This document shows, piece after piece, positions 7,918 through 16,747 of a DNA stretch of 33,903 nucleotides. Numbering within the stretch: the first letter of the stretch is position 1; the number at the start of each line of letters is the position of its first letter. Origin of the DNA: Magnetospirillum sp. SS-4 (GTDB taxonomy: Bacteria; Pseudomonadota; Alphaproteobacteria; Rhodospirillales; Magnetospirillaceae); NCBI RefSeq assembly GCF_902729425.1, contig NZ_CACVCH010000062.1, positions 1 to 33,903 on the forward strand, given 5' to 3'. Under the pieces are notes generated by a model. The model worked only from the letters and a program-made list of their open reading frames with translations. It was not told where the DNA came from and ran no database searches. The translations under genes were made by a program, and so were the position numbers.

Positions 7918-7938
7918 ATTGTTGTTGCACACAACAAT
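7918..7938. promoter_or_regulatory. Candidate MarR operator
   Basis: ATTGTTG (7918-7924) and CAACAAT (7932-7938) are exact inverted arms around a 7-base centre. The site sits two bases after the MarR stop and 41 bases before the crotonase start, where it could control that gene's promoter. The size and symmetry fit MarR-family sites. Confidence 0.6.
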
Positions 7939-7979
7939 CTATCGACATAACATAACCGCATGTTCCGAGGAGATGCGGC

Positions 7980-8759
7980 ATGACCACACATTCGCTTACC
8001 TGCATGACGTTGGAGATGCGCGGCCCGGTGGCCGTTGTCGGGCTTCACCGTCCCGACAAGCGCAACGCCATCAACGATACCATGATCGACGAGATACACG
8101 CGGTTTTCTCGGCTCCACCCAAGGAAGCCCGCGTCATCGTCCTGCACGGGCACGGCCCCCATTTCTCGGCCGGCCTCGACCTCAGCGAGCACCGCGACCG
8201 CGGCGCCTTCGAGGTGATGATGCATTCCCAGACCTGGCACCGCGCCTTCCATCAGGTCCAGATGGGCGGCCTGCCGGTGGTCACGGCGCTGAAGGGCGCG
8301 GTGGTTGGTGGCGGCCTGGAACTGGCAACCGCCAGCCATGTCCGGGTGGCGGAGCCCTCGACGTTCTACGCCCTGCCCGAGGGGCAGCGCGGCATTTTCG
8401 TGGGCGGCGGCGGTTCGGTTCGCATCGCCCGCATCATCGGCGCCGGCCGCATGACCGAGATGATGCTGACCGGCCACGCCTACAACGCCCAGGAAGGCCA
8501 GGCCATGGGGCTGTCCCACTACCTGGTCGGCGAGGGCGAGGCGCTGGCCAAGGCGATGGAACTGGCCGAACGCATCGCCGGCAACGCGCCGCTGTCGGTC
8601 TACGCCGCCATCAACGCCCTGCCCCGCATCCACGACATGGCCCATGCCGAGGGGCTTTACACGGAATCCCTGATGGCCGCCCTGGTCCAGACCAGCGGCG
8701 AGGCGCGCGATCGCATGCGTGACTTCCTGGAAAAGCGCGCCCCCAAGGCGGGCTCGTGA
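7980..8759 (+). CDS. Crotonase/enoyl-CoA hydratase family enzyme
   Basis: A 259-residue crotonase-fold protein. The oxyanion-hole segments are HFSAGLDL (61-68) and the Gly-rich VVGGGLELA (109-116). Both acidic positions used by enoyl-CoA hydratases are present: Glu114 in GGLELA and Glu134 in ALPEGQRG. Hydration/dehydration chemistry is therefore possible. The segment after Glu134 (GIFVGGGGSVRIARIIG) matches the family's PGAGGTQRL region. Start ATG 7980 follows GAGGAGATGCGGC. With the MarR gene and palindrome upstream it looks like a ligand-inducible single-gene unit, possibly for catabolism of an aromatic or branched acyl-CoA. The substrate cannot be read from sequence. Confidence 0.87.
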   Translation: MTTHSLTCMTLEMRGPVAVVGLHRPDKRNAINDTMIDEIHAVFSAPPKEARVIVLHGHGPHFSAGLDLSEHRDRGAFEVMMHSQTWHRAFHQVQMGGLPVVTALKGAVVGGGLELATASHVRVAEPSTFYALPEGQRGIFVGGGGSVRIARIIGAGRMTEMMLTGHAYNAQEGQAMGLSHYLVGEGEALAKAMELAERIAGNAPLSVYAAINALPRIHDMAHAEGLYTESLMAALVQTSGEARDRMRDFLEKRAPKAGS

Positions 8760-8782
8760 ATCATCCTCCCGGATGATGCACT

Positions 8783-8821
8783 GGAGACCCGAGAGCCCAT
8801 GGCTCCGGGTCTCCTTTTTTT
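8783..8821 (+). terminator. Rho-independent terminator after the crotonase gene
   Basis: A strong stem pairs GGAGACCCG-A-GAGCC (8783-8797) with GGCTCCGGGTCTCC (8801-8814), with one bulged A and a CAT loop. A run of seven T residues follows (8815-8821). It separates the crotonase unit from the fatty-acid cluster. Confidence 0.93.
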
Positions 8822-8930
8822 CGCCGCCGGCCCACGCCGCGCCAGGGTGGCGGCATCACTCCTTGCTTGACTCCGGGGCGTGGTTTCCCTTTCCTCTCGC
8901 CAGCCGTTTTCCAGAGGGGGAGCCTTCGTC

Positions 8931-9872
8931 ATGACCCGCGCATTCGTTTTTCCCGGCCAGGGATCGCAGGCCGTCGGAATGGGCCGCGAACTGGCCGAGG
9001 CCTTTCCCGCCGCCCGCCACCTGTTCCAGGAGGTGGACGAGGCCCTGTCGCAGAAACTGTCCTCGTTGATGTTCGACGGACCGGAGGCCGACCTGACCCT
9101 GACCGAGAACGCCCAGCCCGCCCTGATGGCGATGTCGCTGGCGGTGGTCCGGGTGCTGGAAAGCGAAGGCGGGGTCGACCTCGCCAAATCCGCCGCGTTC
9201 GTCGCCGGCCATTCGCTGGGCGAGTATTCCGCCCTGGCGGCCGCCGGCGCGTTCAGCGTCGCCGATACCGCCCGGCTGCTGAAGATCCGGGGCCAGGCCA
9301 TGCAGAAGGCGGTGCCGGTCGGCCTGGGCGCCATGGCGGCGCTGCTGGGCGCCGAACTGGAACAGGCCCGCGAGATCGCCGCCGCCGCCGCCGAGGGGGA
9401 TGTGTGCGAGGCCGCCAACGACAACGGCGGCGCCCAGGTGGTGCTGTCGGGCCACAAGACCGCCATCGACCGCGCCATCAAGATCGCCGCCGAGCGCGGC
9501 ATCAAGCGGGCCATTCCCCTGCCGGTCTCCGCCCCATTCCACTGCGCCCTGATGCAGCCCGCCGCCGACGCCATGGAGGAAGCGCTGGCCAAGGCGGCGA
9601 TGAAGGCCCCCGCCCTGCCGCTGGTCGCCAACGTCACCGCCGCCGCCGTCACCGATCCGGCCGAAATCCGCGCCCTGCTGGTGCGTCAGGTCACCGGCAC
9701 CGTCCGCTGGCGTGAAAGCGTCCTGTTCATGAAGGCGCAAGGCGTCGATTCGCTGGTCGAACTGGGTGCCGGCAAGGTGCTGGGCGGTCTGGCCAAGCGC
9801 ATCGACAAGGAGGTCTCGGGGACCTCGGTGGGCAATCCCGCCGACATCGACGCATTCTTGAAGAGTTTGTGA
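8931..9872 (+). CDS. fabD: Malonyl-CoA:ACP transacylase
   Basis: A 313-residue enzyme that moves the malonyl group from CoA to acyl carrier protein to feed chain elongation in type II fatty-acid synthesis. It has the N-terminal FVFPGQGSQ motif, the nucleophile Ser95 in GHSLGEYSA, and the catalytic His204 in PFHCALM. The C-terminal VELGAGKVLGGL is also typical. Length and motif spacing match FabD. ATG 8931 follows AGAGGGGGAG. It is first in fabD-fabG-acpP-fabF, the usual alphaproteobacterial order. Confidence 0.97.
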   Translation: MTRAFVFPGQGSQAVGMGRELAEAFPAARHLFQEVDEALSQKLSSLMFDGPEADLTLTENAQPALMAMSLAVVRVLESEGGVDLAKSAAFVAGHSLGEYSALAAAGAFSVADTARLLKIRGQAMQKAVPVGLGAMAALLGAELEQAREIAAAAAEGDVCEAANDNGGAQVVLSGHKTAIDRAIKIAAERGIKRAIPLPVSAPFHCALMQPAADAMEEALAKAAMKAPALPLVANVTAAAVTDPAEIRALLVRQVTGTVRWRESVLFMKAQGVDSLVELGAGKVLGGLAKRIDKEVSGTSVGNPADIDAFLKSL

Positions 9873-9878
9873 CCAGTG

Positions 9879-9976
9879 CCTTTGACCTCGCCCTTCGAGA
9901 CGCTTCGCTCCTCAGGGTGAGGTCAAAGGTAAAGTCCTCATCCTGAGGAGGCCTGAAAGGCCGTCTCGAAGGATGG
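9879..9976. repeat. Paired inverted copies of an intergenic palindromic repeat between fabD and fabG
   Basis: Copy 1 (about 9889-9922) contains CCTTCGAGACGCTTCGCTCC followed by TCAGGGTGAGG. Copy 2 (9936-9976) is the same element on the other strand: CCTCATCCTGAGGAG, a spacer, then GTCTCGAAGGATGG. The motif pair CCTGAGGAG / GTCTCGAAGG is a recurring intergenic palindrome of alphaproteobacteria. Copy 1 is also enclosed by an 11-bp perfect inverted repeat, CCTTTGACCTC (9879-9889) and GAGGTCAAAGG (9919-9929). The element occupies nearly all of the 132-base gap. Confidence 0.85.
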
Positions 9977-10004
9977 GATACCTGTTATAGAGGGAGAGCC
10001 TTCC

Positions 10005-10742
10005 ATGTTCGATCTTTCCGGCAAGACCGCGCTGGTGACCGGCGCCTCGGGCGGCATCGGCGGCGCCATCGCCAAGGCGCTCCACGCCCGGGGGGCGACC
10101 GTCGGCCTGCACGGCACAAGGCGTGAGGCGCTCGACGCCCTGGCCGCCGAACTGGGCGAGCGCGTCCACGTCCTGCCCGCCAACCTGTCCAGCCCGGAAG
10201 CGGTGGAACAACTGGCCAAGGATGCCGAGGCCGCCCTGGGCTCGGTGGACATCCTGGTCAACAACGCCGGCCTGACCAGGGACGGCCTGGTGCTGCGCAT
10301 GAAGGACGACGACTGGGCCACCGTGCTCGACGTCAACCTGACCGCCGCCTTCCGCCTGTGCCGCGCCGCCGTCAAGGGACAGATGAAGCGGCGCTGGGGC
10401 CGCATCATCAACATCACCTCCATCGTCGGCGTCACCGGCAATCCGGGACAGGTCAACTACGCCGCCTCCAAGGCCGGCATGATCGGCATGAGCAAAGCGC
10501 TCGCCCAGGAAGTCGCCAGCCGCAACATCACCGTCAACTGCATCGCCCCCGGCTTCATCACCTCGGCCATGACCGACGTGCTGACCGAGGACCAGAAGGG
10601 CAAGCTGCTGCCCGGCATTCCCGCCGGCCGCATGGGCAGCCCGGAGGAAATCGCCGCCGCCGTGGTCTATCTCGCCTCCACCGAGGCGGCCTACGTCACC
10701 GGCCAGACCCTTCACGTCAACGGCGGCATGGCCATGATATGA
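10005..10742 (+). CDS. fabG: 3-oxoacyl-[ACP] reductase
   Basis: A 245-residue short-chain dehydrogenase that reduces 3-oxoacyl-ACP with NADPH. It has the cofactor motif TGASGGIG (12-19), NNAG near 86-89 and the catalytic tetrad Asn111, Ser139, Tyr152 and Lys156 (NYAASKAG). IAPGFITSAMTD and the C-terminal TGQTLHVNGGMAMI are FabG hallmarks. ATG 10005 follows AGAGGGAGAGCC. Its position between fabD and acpP confirms the role. Confidence 0.97.
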   Translation: MFDLSGKTALVTGASGGIGGAIAKALHARGATVGLHGTRREALDALAAELGERVHVLPANLSSPEAVEQLAKDAEAALGSVDILVNNAGLTRDGLVLRMKDDDWATVLDVNLTAAFRLCRAAVKGQMKRRWGRIINITSIVGVTGNPGQVNYAASKAGMIGMSKALAQEVASRNITVNCIAPGFITSAMTDVLTEDQKGKLLPGIPAGRMGSPEEIAAAVVYLASTEAAYVTGQTLHVNGGMAMI

Positions 10743-10769
10743 TGGCGCCCCTTTATGGGGTGCCGACGC

Positions 10770-10797
10770 TGGTCAAGGCGGAAAAAGTGTGCTAGGT
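10770..10797 (+). promoter_or_regulatory. Candidate acpP promoter
   Basis: TGGTCA (10770-10775) and CTAGGT (10792-10797) are separated by 16 bases, with TGTG just before the -10-like element. The site is about 90 bases upstream of acpP, whose product is needed in large amounts. It is a sequence-pattern call only. Confidence 0.45.
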
Positions 10798-10813
10798 AAC
10801 GGCACTTTCCGCC
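10777..10813. repeat. Inverted repeat overlapping the acpP promoter/leader
   Basis: GGCGGAAAAAGTG (10777-10789) pairs with CACTTTCCGCC (10803-10813); the left arm has two extra A residues. No T-run follows. It may be an operator, or a hairpin at the 5' end of the acpP leader. Confidence 0.5.
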
Positions 10814-10885
10814 TGACAAGGGGGGCTGCGCCGCCCAGGCGCGGAACCAGATTTTCCAACAGACGAAGCTTCCGAGGAATCGCAA

Positions 10886-11119
10886 ATGAGTGACGTGGCC
10901 GAACGGGTTAAGAAGATCGTCGTCGAGCATCTGGGCGTCGAGGAGTCCAAGGTGACCGAGAACGCCAGCTTCATCGACGACCTGGGCGCCGACAGCCTTG
11001 ACACCGTCGAGCTGGTGATGGCCTTCGAGGAAGAATTCTCCGTCGAGATCCCCGACGATGCGGCGGAAAAGATCCTCACGGTGAAGGACGCCATCGAGTT
11101 CATCACCAAGAACTCCTGA
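10886..11119 (+). CDS. acpP: Acyl carrier protein
   Basis: A 77-residue acidic protein carrying growing acyl chains on a phosphopantetheine arm. The attachment site is Ser37 in [18 protein letters not shown], the near-invariant ACP signature. Length, acidity and helix pattern are standard. ATG 10886 follows GAGGAATCGCAA. The leader of more than 100 bases after fabG, with a candidate promoter, suggests expression separate from fabDG. Confidence 0.98.
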   Translation: MSDVAERVKKIVVEHLGVEESKVTENASFIDDLGADSLDTVELVMAFEEEFSVEIPDDAAEKILTVKDAIEFITKNS

Positions 11120-11127
11120 ATCGAATC

Positions 11128-11159
11128 GAACGCCGCCCCGTCATGACCGGGCGGCGTTC
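11128..11159 (+). terminator. Hairpin between acpP and fabF, likely partial terminator
   Basis: GAACGCCGCCC (11128-11138) and GGGCGGCGTTC (11149-11159) form an 11-bp perfect stem with a 10-base loop, followed by ATTTCCTTCCC. The T-content downstream is weak. Partial termination or mRNA 3'-end stabilisation would give more acpP than fabF message. Confidence 0.65.
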
Positions 11160-11195
11160 ATTTCCTTCCCATACACTTCCGAAAGCCAGGGTTTC

Positions 11196-12455
<1,260 letters not shown>

Positions 12456-12480
12456 GGGGCGGCCGAGGCAAACGATGCCG

Positions 12481-12512
12481 AAGGCCCCCATGCGGCGCAT
12501 GGGGGCCTTTTT
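12481..12512 (+). terminator. Rho-independent terminator after fabF
   Basis: AAGGCCCCCATGC (12481-12493) and GCATGGGGGCCTT (12497-12509) form a 13-bp perfect stem with a three-base loop and a TTTTTC tail. It lies 14 bases before the mltG start, so mltG may depend on readthrough, or the hairpin may act as an attenuator. Confidence 0.88.
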
Positions 12513-12526
12513 CTTGGAAGGACGCC

Positions 12527-13516
12527 ATGGGTAAAGCCATCCTCAAGACCTTCGCCATCGCCCTGGTCCTGGCCGCCGCGTCCGGCCTCGGCCTCGCCTG
12601 GGAAGGCCACCGCCGCTTCACCGCCCCCGGTCCCCTGCCCCAGCCGACAACCCTGGTCATCTCCAAGGGGGCCGGCATCGAAGCCATCGGTCATGGCCTG
12701 GAAAATGCCGGAATCATCTCCAGCCGGCTGATCTTCGCCCTGGGGACCAAGCTGCGCGGCGCCCGCCTCAAGGCCGGCGAATACGCCTTTCCCGCCCATG
12801 TCTCGGCCGAGGAGGCCATGCGCATCATCGCCGAGGGCAAGGTGGTGATGCATCGCCTCACCATCGCCGAGGGACTGACGGTCAGGCAGGTTGCAGCCCA
12901 GGTCATGGACGCCGAATTCCTGTCCGGTTCCATCACCCGCAAGACCGCCGAGGGGTGGCTGCTGCCCGAGACCTGGTACATGGTGCGCGACGAGCCCCGC
13001 GACGAGGTTCTGGCCCGCATGGAAAAGGCCATGCGCCAGACGGTCGATGTGCTGTGGATGGCGCGCGCCCCCGGCTTGCCGCTGAAAAGCAAGGAAGAGG
13101 CGGTGATCCTGGCCTCCATGGTCGAGCGCGAGACCGGAATCGAGGGCGAGCGCCCCCGCGTGGCGGCGGTGTTCTACAACCGGCTGGCCCGGCGCATGCG
13201 GCTGCAATCGGACCCGACGGTGATCTATGGCCTGTCCGACGGCCAGGGGGAACTGGACCGTCCGCTAAGCCGCGCCGACCTCGCCGCCGCCCATCCCTGG
13301 AACACCTATGTCATCGACGGACTGCCCGGAACCGCCATCGCCAATCCCGGCCGCGCCTCGCTGGAGGCGGTGCTGCATCCGGCCCGAACCGACGAGTTGT
13401 ATTTTGTCGCCAACGGCAGCGGCGGCCACGCCTTCGCCCGCACCCTGGAGGAGCACAATTCCAACGTCGCCAAGTGGCGCCGGATCGAGAAGGACCGCAA
13501 GGCCGGCGGCGGCTGA
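12527..13516 (+). CDS. mltG: Endolytic murein transglycosylase MltG (YceG-like)
   Basis: A 329-residue inner-membrane enzyme that cleaves nascent glycan strands and is thought to set their length. One N-terminal membrane anchor is seen at residues about 5-25, then a LysM-like region (TTLVISKGAGIEAIGHGLENAGII). The catalytic YceG domain follows, with Glu200 in LASMVERETGIEGERPRVAAVF and the family motif MRLQSDPTVIYGL. It ends with HPWNTYVIDGLPGTAIANPG and HNSNVAKWR, both usual for the family. ATG 12527 follows GGAAGGACGCC. It sits directly after fabF, the common place in alphaproteobacteria. Confidence 0.95.
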   Translation: MGKAILKTFAIALVLAAASGLGLAWEGHRRFTAPGPLPQPTTLVISKGAGIEAIGHGLENAGIISSRLIFALGTKLRGARLKAGEYAFPAHVSAEEAMRIIAEGKVVMHRLTIAEGLTVRQVAAQVMDAEFLSGSITRKTAEGWLLPETWYMVRDEPRDEVLARMEKAMRQTVDVLWMARAPGLPLKSKEEAVILASMVERETGIEGERPRVAAVFYNRLARRMRLQSDPTVIYGLSDGQGELDRPLSRADLAAAHPWNTYVIDGLPGTAIANPGRASLEAVLHPARTDELYFVANGSGGHAFARTLEEHNSNVAKWRRIEKDRKAGGG

Positions 13517-13518
13517 GG

Positions 13519-16506
13519 CTATCGCTGCCGGGGCGGCGCCAGATGGATGTCGCCCAGATCGGGCAACGGCCGGGACGGTTCCGCCCCCTCCCCGTCGGCT
13601 TCCAGCTTGGCCATGGCGGCCTCGACGGCGGCGGCCACCTCGGCCATCTCGGGATCGAATGGCGGACCGGCCGCGTCCTCGGTCTCCTCCAGCAAGGCGG
13701 CGATGTCGGCGTCGGACATGATGCCGCCGAAGCCCGGTTCCTCCGGATCGGCGTCATCGTTGACCTCTTCCAGCAGCGCCGCGATCTCGGCGTCGGACAT
13801 GGCAGTGGAAAACAGGCCGGTGGACGGCGGGGCGGCGACGCCCTCCTCCAGGTCCTCTCCCGCCTCGACCAGCATCGCCTCCATGTCGGCGTCGGACATG
13901 GCGACGCCGAACAGCGGCGTTCCCTCCGGCTCCCCCTCCAGGTCCTCTCCCGCCTCGGCCAGCATCGCCTCCATGTCGGCGTCGGAAATGGCGACGCCGA
14001 ACAGCGGCGTTCCCTCCGGCTCCTCCTCCAGGTCCTCTCCCGCCTCGGCCAGCATCGCCTCCATGTCGGCATCGGAAATGGCGGTAGCGAACAGCGGCGT
14101 TCCCTCCGGCTCCTCCTCCAGGTCCTCTCCCGCCTCGGCCAGCATCGCCTCCATGTCGGCATCGGAAATGGCGGTAGCGAACAGCGGCGTTCCCTCCGGC
14201 TCCTCCTCCAGGTCCTCTCCCGCCTCGGCCAGCATGGCGTCCATGTCGGTATCGGAAACGACGGTGCCGAAAACCAGCGGCGGCAGCGGCGGCTCGTCCT
14301 CGGCCGTCAATCCGCCCACCGCCTCCATCGCCTCGGCCAGCATCTGGTTCATGTCCTCGTCGCTGAAGCCGGGTTCGAAAGCGGCGGCAAGGGGAGCGGG
14401 CCCAGGCTCCCGCGCGGTGGCGGACGGCATCGACGGAACGCGGCGACGCAGGTGATAGACCGCCTGACGGCCGAAATCCTTGGCCAGCGACAGCACGCCG
14501 ACATATTCGCAGGCGAAGCGTTCCAGGAACTCCTCGTCCCGATTCTGCGCCTCGGAGCGCAGCGCGCTCTGCTCGGCGGTCAGGACCGCGACGAATTGCT
14601 GGGTGGCGTAGACATGCCCGATCACCGTCACCGGTTCCAGCCGGGCGGCGCGGTTGATGTGGCTGCCGTAGAAGTTCTGGCGGCCGCAGATGGGATCGAT
14701 GGCCTGAAACACCGGCCCGGCATGCAGCGAAATCCGCAAGGACAGGGGATGGGGCAGCCGGTCGCGCAGTTCCTCGTCGGCCTCGGCCACCATTTCCTGA
14801 AGGGTCTGGGCGTATTCGGCCATGGGCGAGGCCTTGTCCATCACCGCGAAGATGGCGTCGCCCCAGGTGTTGATGGCGATGGGCTGAACCTCCAGCCGGG
14901 CCATGCCCCGGTTGATGATGCGCAGGAAGTCGAGGAAAACCGGAGTGTGCTCCTCCTTCAGCCTGGAATAGCCGGCGATGTCGCAAAACAACATCGACCG
15001 GATGACGCGGCCCTCGCCCTGCTCGTCGTCGCCGTCCCCATCCATGTCCGGCATGGCGGGAGTGGAATCGCCGGCCAGATCGGGACGCTTTTGCAGCAGC
15101 GCATCCAGGTCGATGATGCGCAGCCGGGAAATATCCTCCCACTGGTCGATGAAGTCGGCGGCGCCGCCGACCAGCGAGCCGGGCATCATGTCCCATACCG
15201 CCAGCAGATAGGGGTCGGTGGACAGGAAGCTGGCCCGAAGCGTCGCCATGCCGTGCAGGCACTGGTTGGCGAACCGGTACAGCATGGAATGGCCGAGGAA
15301 ACGCTCCTCGGTGGCGTAGGTCACGGTGTTGGCCAGCTTCAGCGCGTTTCGGAACCGCATTTCCCAGCGCGAGCCGCCATAACGGACGTTCTCGGCGATG
15401 AAGTCGTCGATGGCGTAGGGCATGACCACATTGACCTCGGCGCCCCGCTCCAGCATCGCCTCGATGAACAGCAGGTCCGAGCCGCAGGCCGCCATGGAAT
15501 AGCCGACCTGCGCCCCCAGTTCGTCCAGGGAATGGGCGATCTCGGCCCGCACCGCGCTTTCCAGTTCGGGCGGAAAGTGCGGTCCCTCGCCGGGACGGTC
15601 CAGTGGATGGCCGGTGAACACCACCACCGTCGGCGGCTTGAGGATATCGAACACGGCCGGCGGCACCGGAATGCCGCCGTCGCGAAGCAGGGCGAGCTGC
15701 TTCAGCGCCGAAACGGTGCTGCCGTAATGAATGCCCTCCAGGGTGCTGGCCCAGGCGAAGGAGGCCAGGGCCTGCTGGGCGTCGCCCAGCAGCAGATGGG
15801 CCTGACCGACGGTGACCAGCAGCTGATGACGCCGTTCCGGCGACAGCGACGGATCGGATTCCGCCGTGCCGACCCGGTCGGCGACGCTGCGGGCCAGATT
15901 TCGCGCCTCGTCGCGATCGCCCAGCAGCCAGGAGGTGACGGCTGCGTCGATGCCGGCGGCGGGCGCCCCGCCGATGTGAAAGGCGCGCAGGAACAGATCG
16001 CGGCAATGTTCGAGATCGCGGGGCAGGCCCGAGGCGATCCAGGCCTCGCGGAATACGCCGGCCAGGGCGGTATAGGTCTCGGCATCGGCATCGGCGACCA
16101 GCTTCTTGCCGCGCACCAGTTCCAGCGATTCGGCCAGTTCGGCCATGATCGCCAGGGTTTCCTTGCCTTCGGGCGCCCCCAGCGCCTCGACCGCCCGCTT
16201 CAGGCTGCCGTGCAGGCGGTGAAACGGTCCCTCGTCGATCAGAATGACGTCGAGCAGCGGCTGCAACAGCCGGCGGGCCTCGTCCACCGCGCCGGTCTGC
16301 GACAGGGCGACGGCGCCGAAGATGGTCAGCTTGAAGCTGTTGGGATATTGTTTCAGCCCTTCGCGCGCCGTGTCGTGCGCCAGGAAATTCTGCCCTTCCT
16401 CAAGCAGATCCCGCGCGATGCGCTCCCAGTCCTCCAGGGTGCGGATCGGGCCTGCCCCCGTACTGATCGGTATGGATTCCGCCAAGATCGGGCGAGCCTT
16501 TCCCAT
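13519..16506 (-). CDS. TPR / SLOG-like / class III nucleotide cyclase protein with acidic repeat tail
   Basis: A 995-residue soluble protein. Residues 25-290 are paired helices of TPR type (AREGLKQYPNSFKLTIFGAVAL; HQLLVTVGQAHLLLGDAQQA). Residues 293-380 resemble a SLOG/LOG Rossmann nucleotide-binding domain: VVVFTGHPLDRPG, YSMAACGSDLLFIEAMLERGAEV and VVMPY. Residues 500-645 are a class III cyclase domain: metal Asp509 in LFCDIAGYS, Asp550 in NTWGDAIFAV, and the transition-state pair Asn618/Arg622 in HINRAARLEP. It is probably active, but ATP versus GTP is not resolved. Residues 710-945 are an acidic tail with eight copies of S-D-x-D/E-M/I-x-x-M/L-L. No transmembrane segment is seen. It converges with mltG, stops two bases apart. 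The start is ATG 16506, with a weak ribosome site. Confidence 0.85.
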   Translation of the reverse strand: MGKARPILAESIPISTGAGPIRTLEDWERIARDLLEEGQNFLAHDTAREGLKQYPNSFKLTIFGAVALSQTGAVDEARRLLQPLLDVILIDEGPFHRLHGSLKRAVEALGAPEGKETLAIMAELAESLELVRGKKLVADADAETYTALAGVFREAWIASGLPRDLEHCRDLFLRAFHIGGAPAAGIDAAVTSWLLGDRDEARNLARSVADRVGTAESDPSLSPERRHQLLVTVGQAHLLLGDAQQALASFAWASTLEGIHYGSTVSALKQLALLRDGGIPVPPAVFDILKPPTVVVFTGHPLDRPGEGPHFPPELESAVRAEIAHSLDELGAQVGYSMAACGSDLLFIEAMLERGAEVNVVMPYAIDDFIAENVRYGGSRWEMRFRNALKLANTVTYATEERFLGHSMLYRFANQCLHGMATLRASFLSTDPYLLAVWDMMPGSLVGGAADFIDQWEDISRLRIIDLDALLQKRPDLAGDSTPAMPDMDGDGDDEQGEGRVIRSMLFCDIAGYSRLKEEHTPVFLDFLRIINRGMARLEVQPIAINTWGDAIFAVMDKASPMAEYAQTLQEMVAEADEELRDRLPHPLSLRISLHAGPVFQAIDPICGRQNFYGSHINRAARLEPVTVIGHVYATQQFVAVLTAEQSALRSEAQNRDEEFLERFACEYVGVLSLAKDFGRQAVYHLRRRVPSMPSATAREPGPAPLAAAFEPGFSDEDMNQMLAEAMEAVGGLTAEDEPPLPPLVFGTVVSDTDMDAMLAEAGEDLEEEPEGTPLFATAISDADMEAMLAEAGEDLEEEPEGTPLFATAISDADMEAMLAEAGEDLEEEPEGTPLFGVAISDADMEAMLAEAGEDLEGEPEGTPLFGVAMSDADMEAMLVEAGEDLEEGVAAPPSTGLFSTAMSDAEIAALLEEVNDDADPEEPGFGGIMSDADIAALLEETEDAAGPPFDPEMAEVAAAVEAAMAKLEADGEGAEPSRPLPDLGDIHLAPPRQR
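13912..14271. repeat. Tandem 90-bp repeats in the cyclase gene
   Basis: CAGCGGCGTTCCCTCCGGCT starts at 13912, 14002, 14092 and 14182, an exact 90-bp period (30 codons). The units 14002-14091 and 14092-14181 appear identical base for base, and the flanking ones differ at a few positions. More diverged copies of the encoded motif extend on both sides to about 13700 and 14360. Confidence 0.93.
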
Positions 16507-16667
16507 GAGCCAGACTCATTGTTTATCATGACCCGGCCTGCCCCGGAAGGCCTCCCCGGCGACAATGCGCGGCATAATGGCGAACACCGCCGCCGGCCAC
16601 GCCCCAGCAATCAAAAAAACAAATCATTTCAATTCGATAAGCAGATAAGGACGGGCGCGATCCCCCG

Positions 16668-16697
16668 TTGACGGAGAGCTTTCCCAGGGATTACGGT
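16668..16697 (+). promoter_or_regulatory. Weak candidate promoter for the SET-decarboxylase unit
   Basis: TTGACG (16668-16673) is followed after 18 bases by TACGGT (16692-16697), about 50 bases upstream of the SET gene start. The rest of the 240-base gap between the divergent genes has an A-rich stretch (16611-16640) and no recognised gene. Confidence 0.3.
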
Positions 16698-16747
16698 GAT
16701 GGGGATTTCGACCTTTCCTCACCCCCGTCCGAGGTGTTTGGGCCATC

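Noticed and set aside
13838-14271. CRISPR array
   Set aside because: Repeats are contiguous 90-bp units without spacers and encode an in-frame protein repeat.
12955-16671. Long plus-strand open frame opposite the cyclase gene
   Set aside because: It is a shadow of mltG in another frame and of the minus-strand cyclase gene; the repeats are explained by the minus-strand protein.
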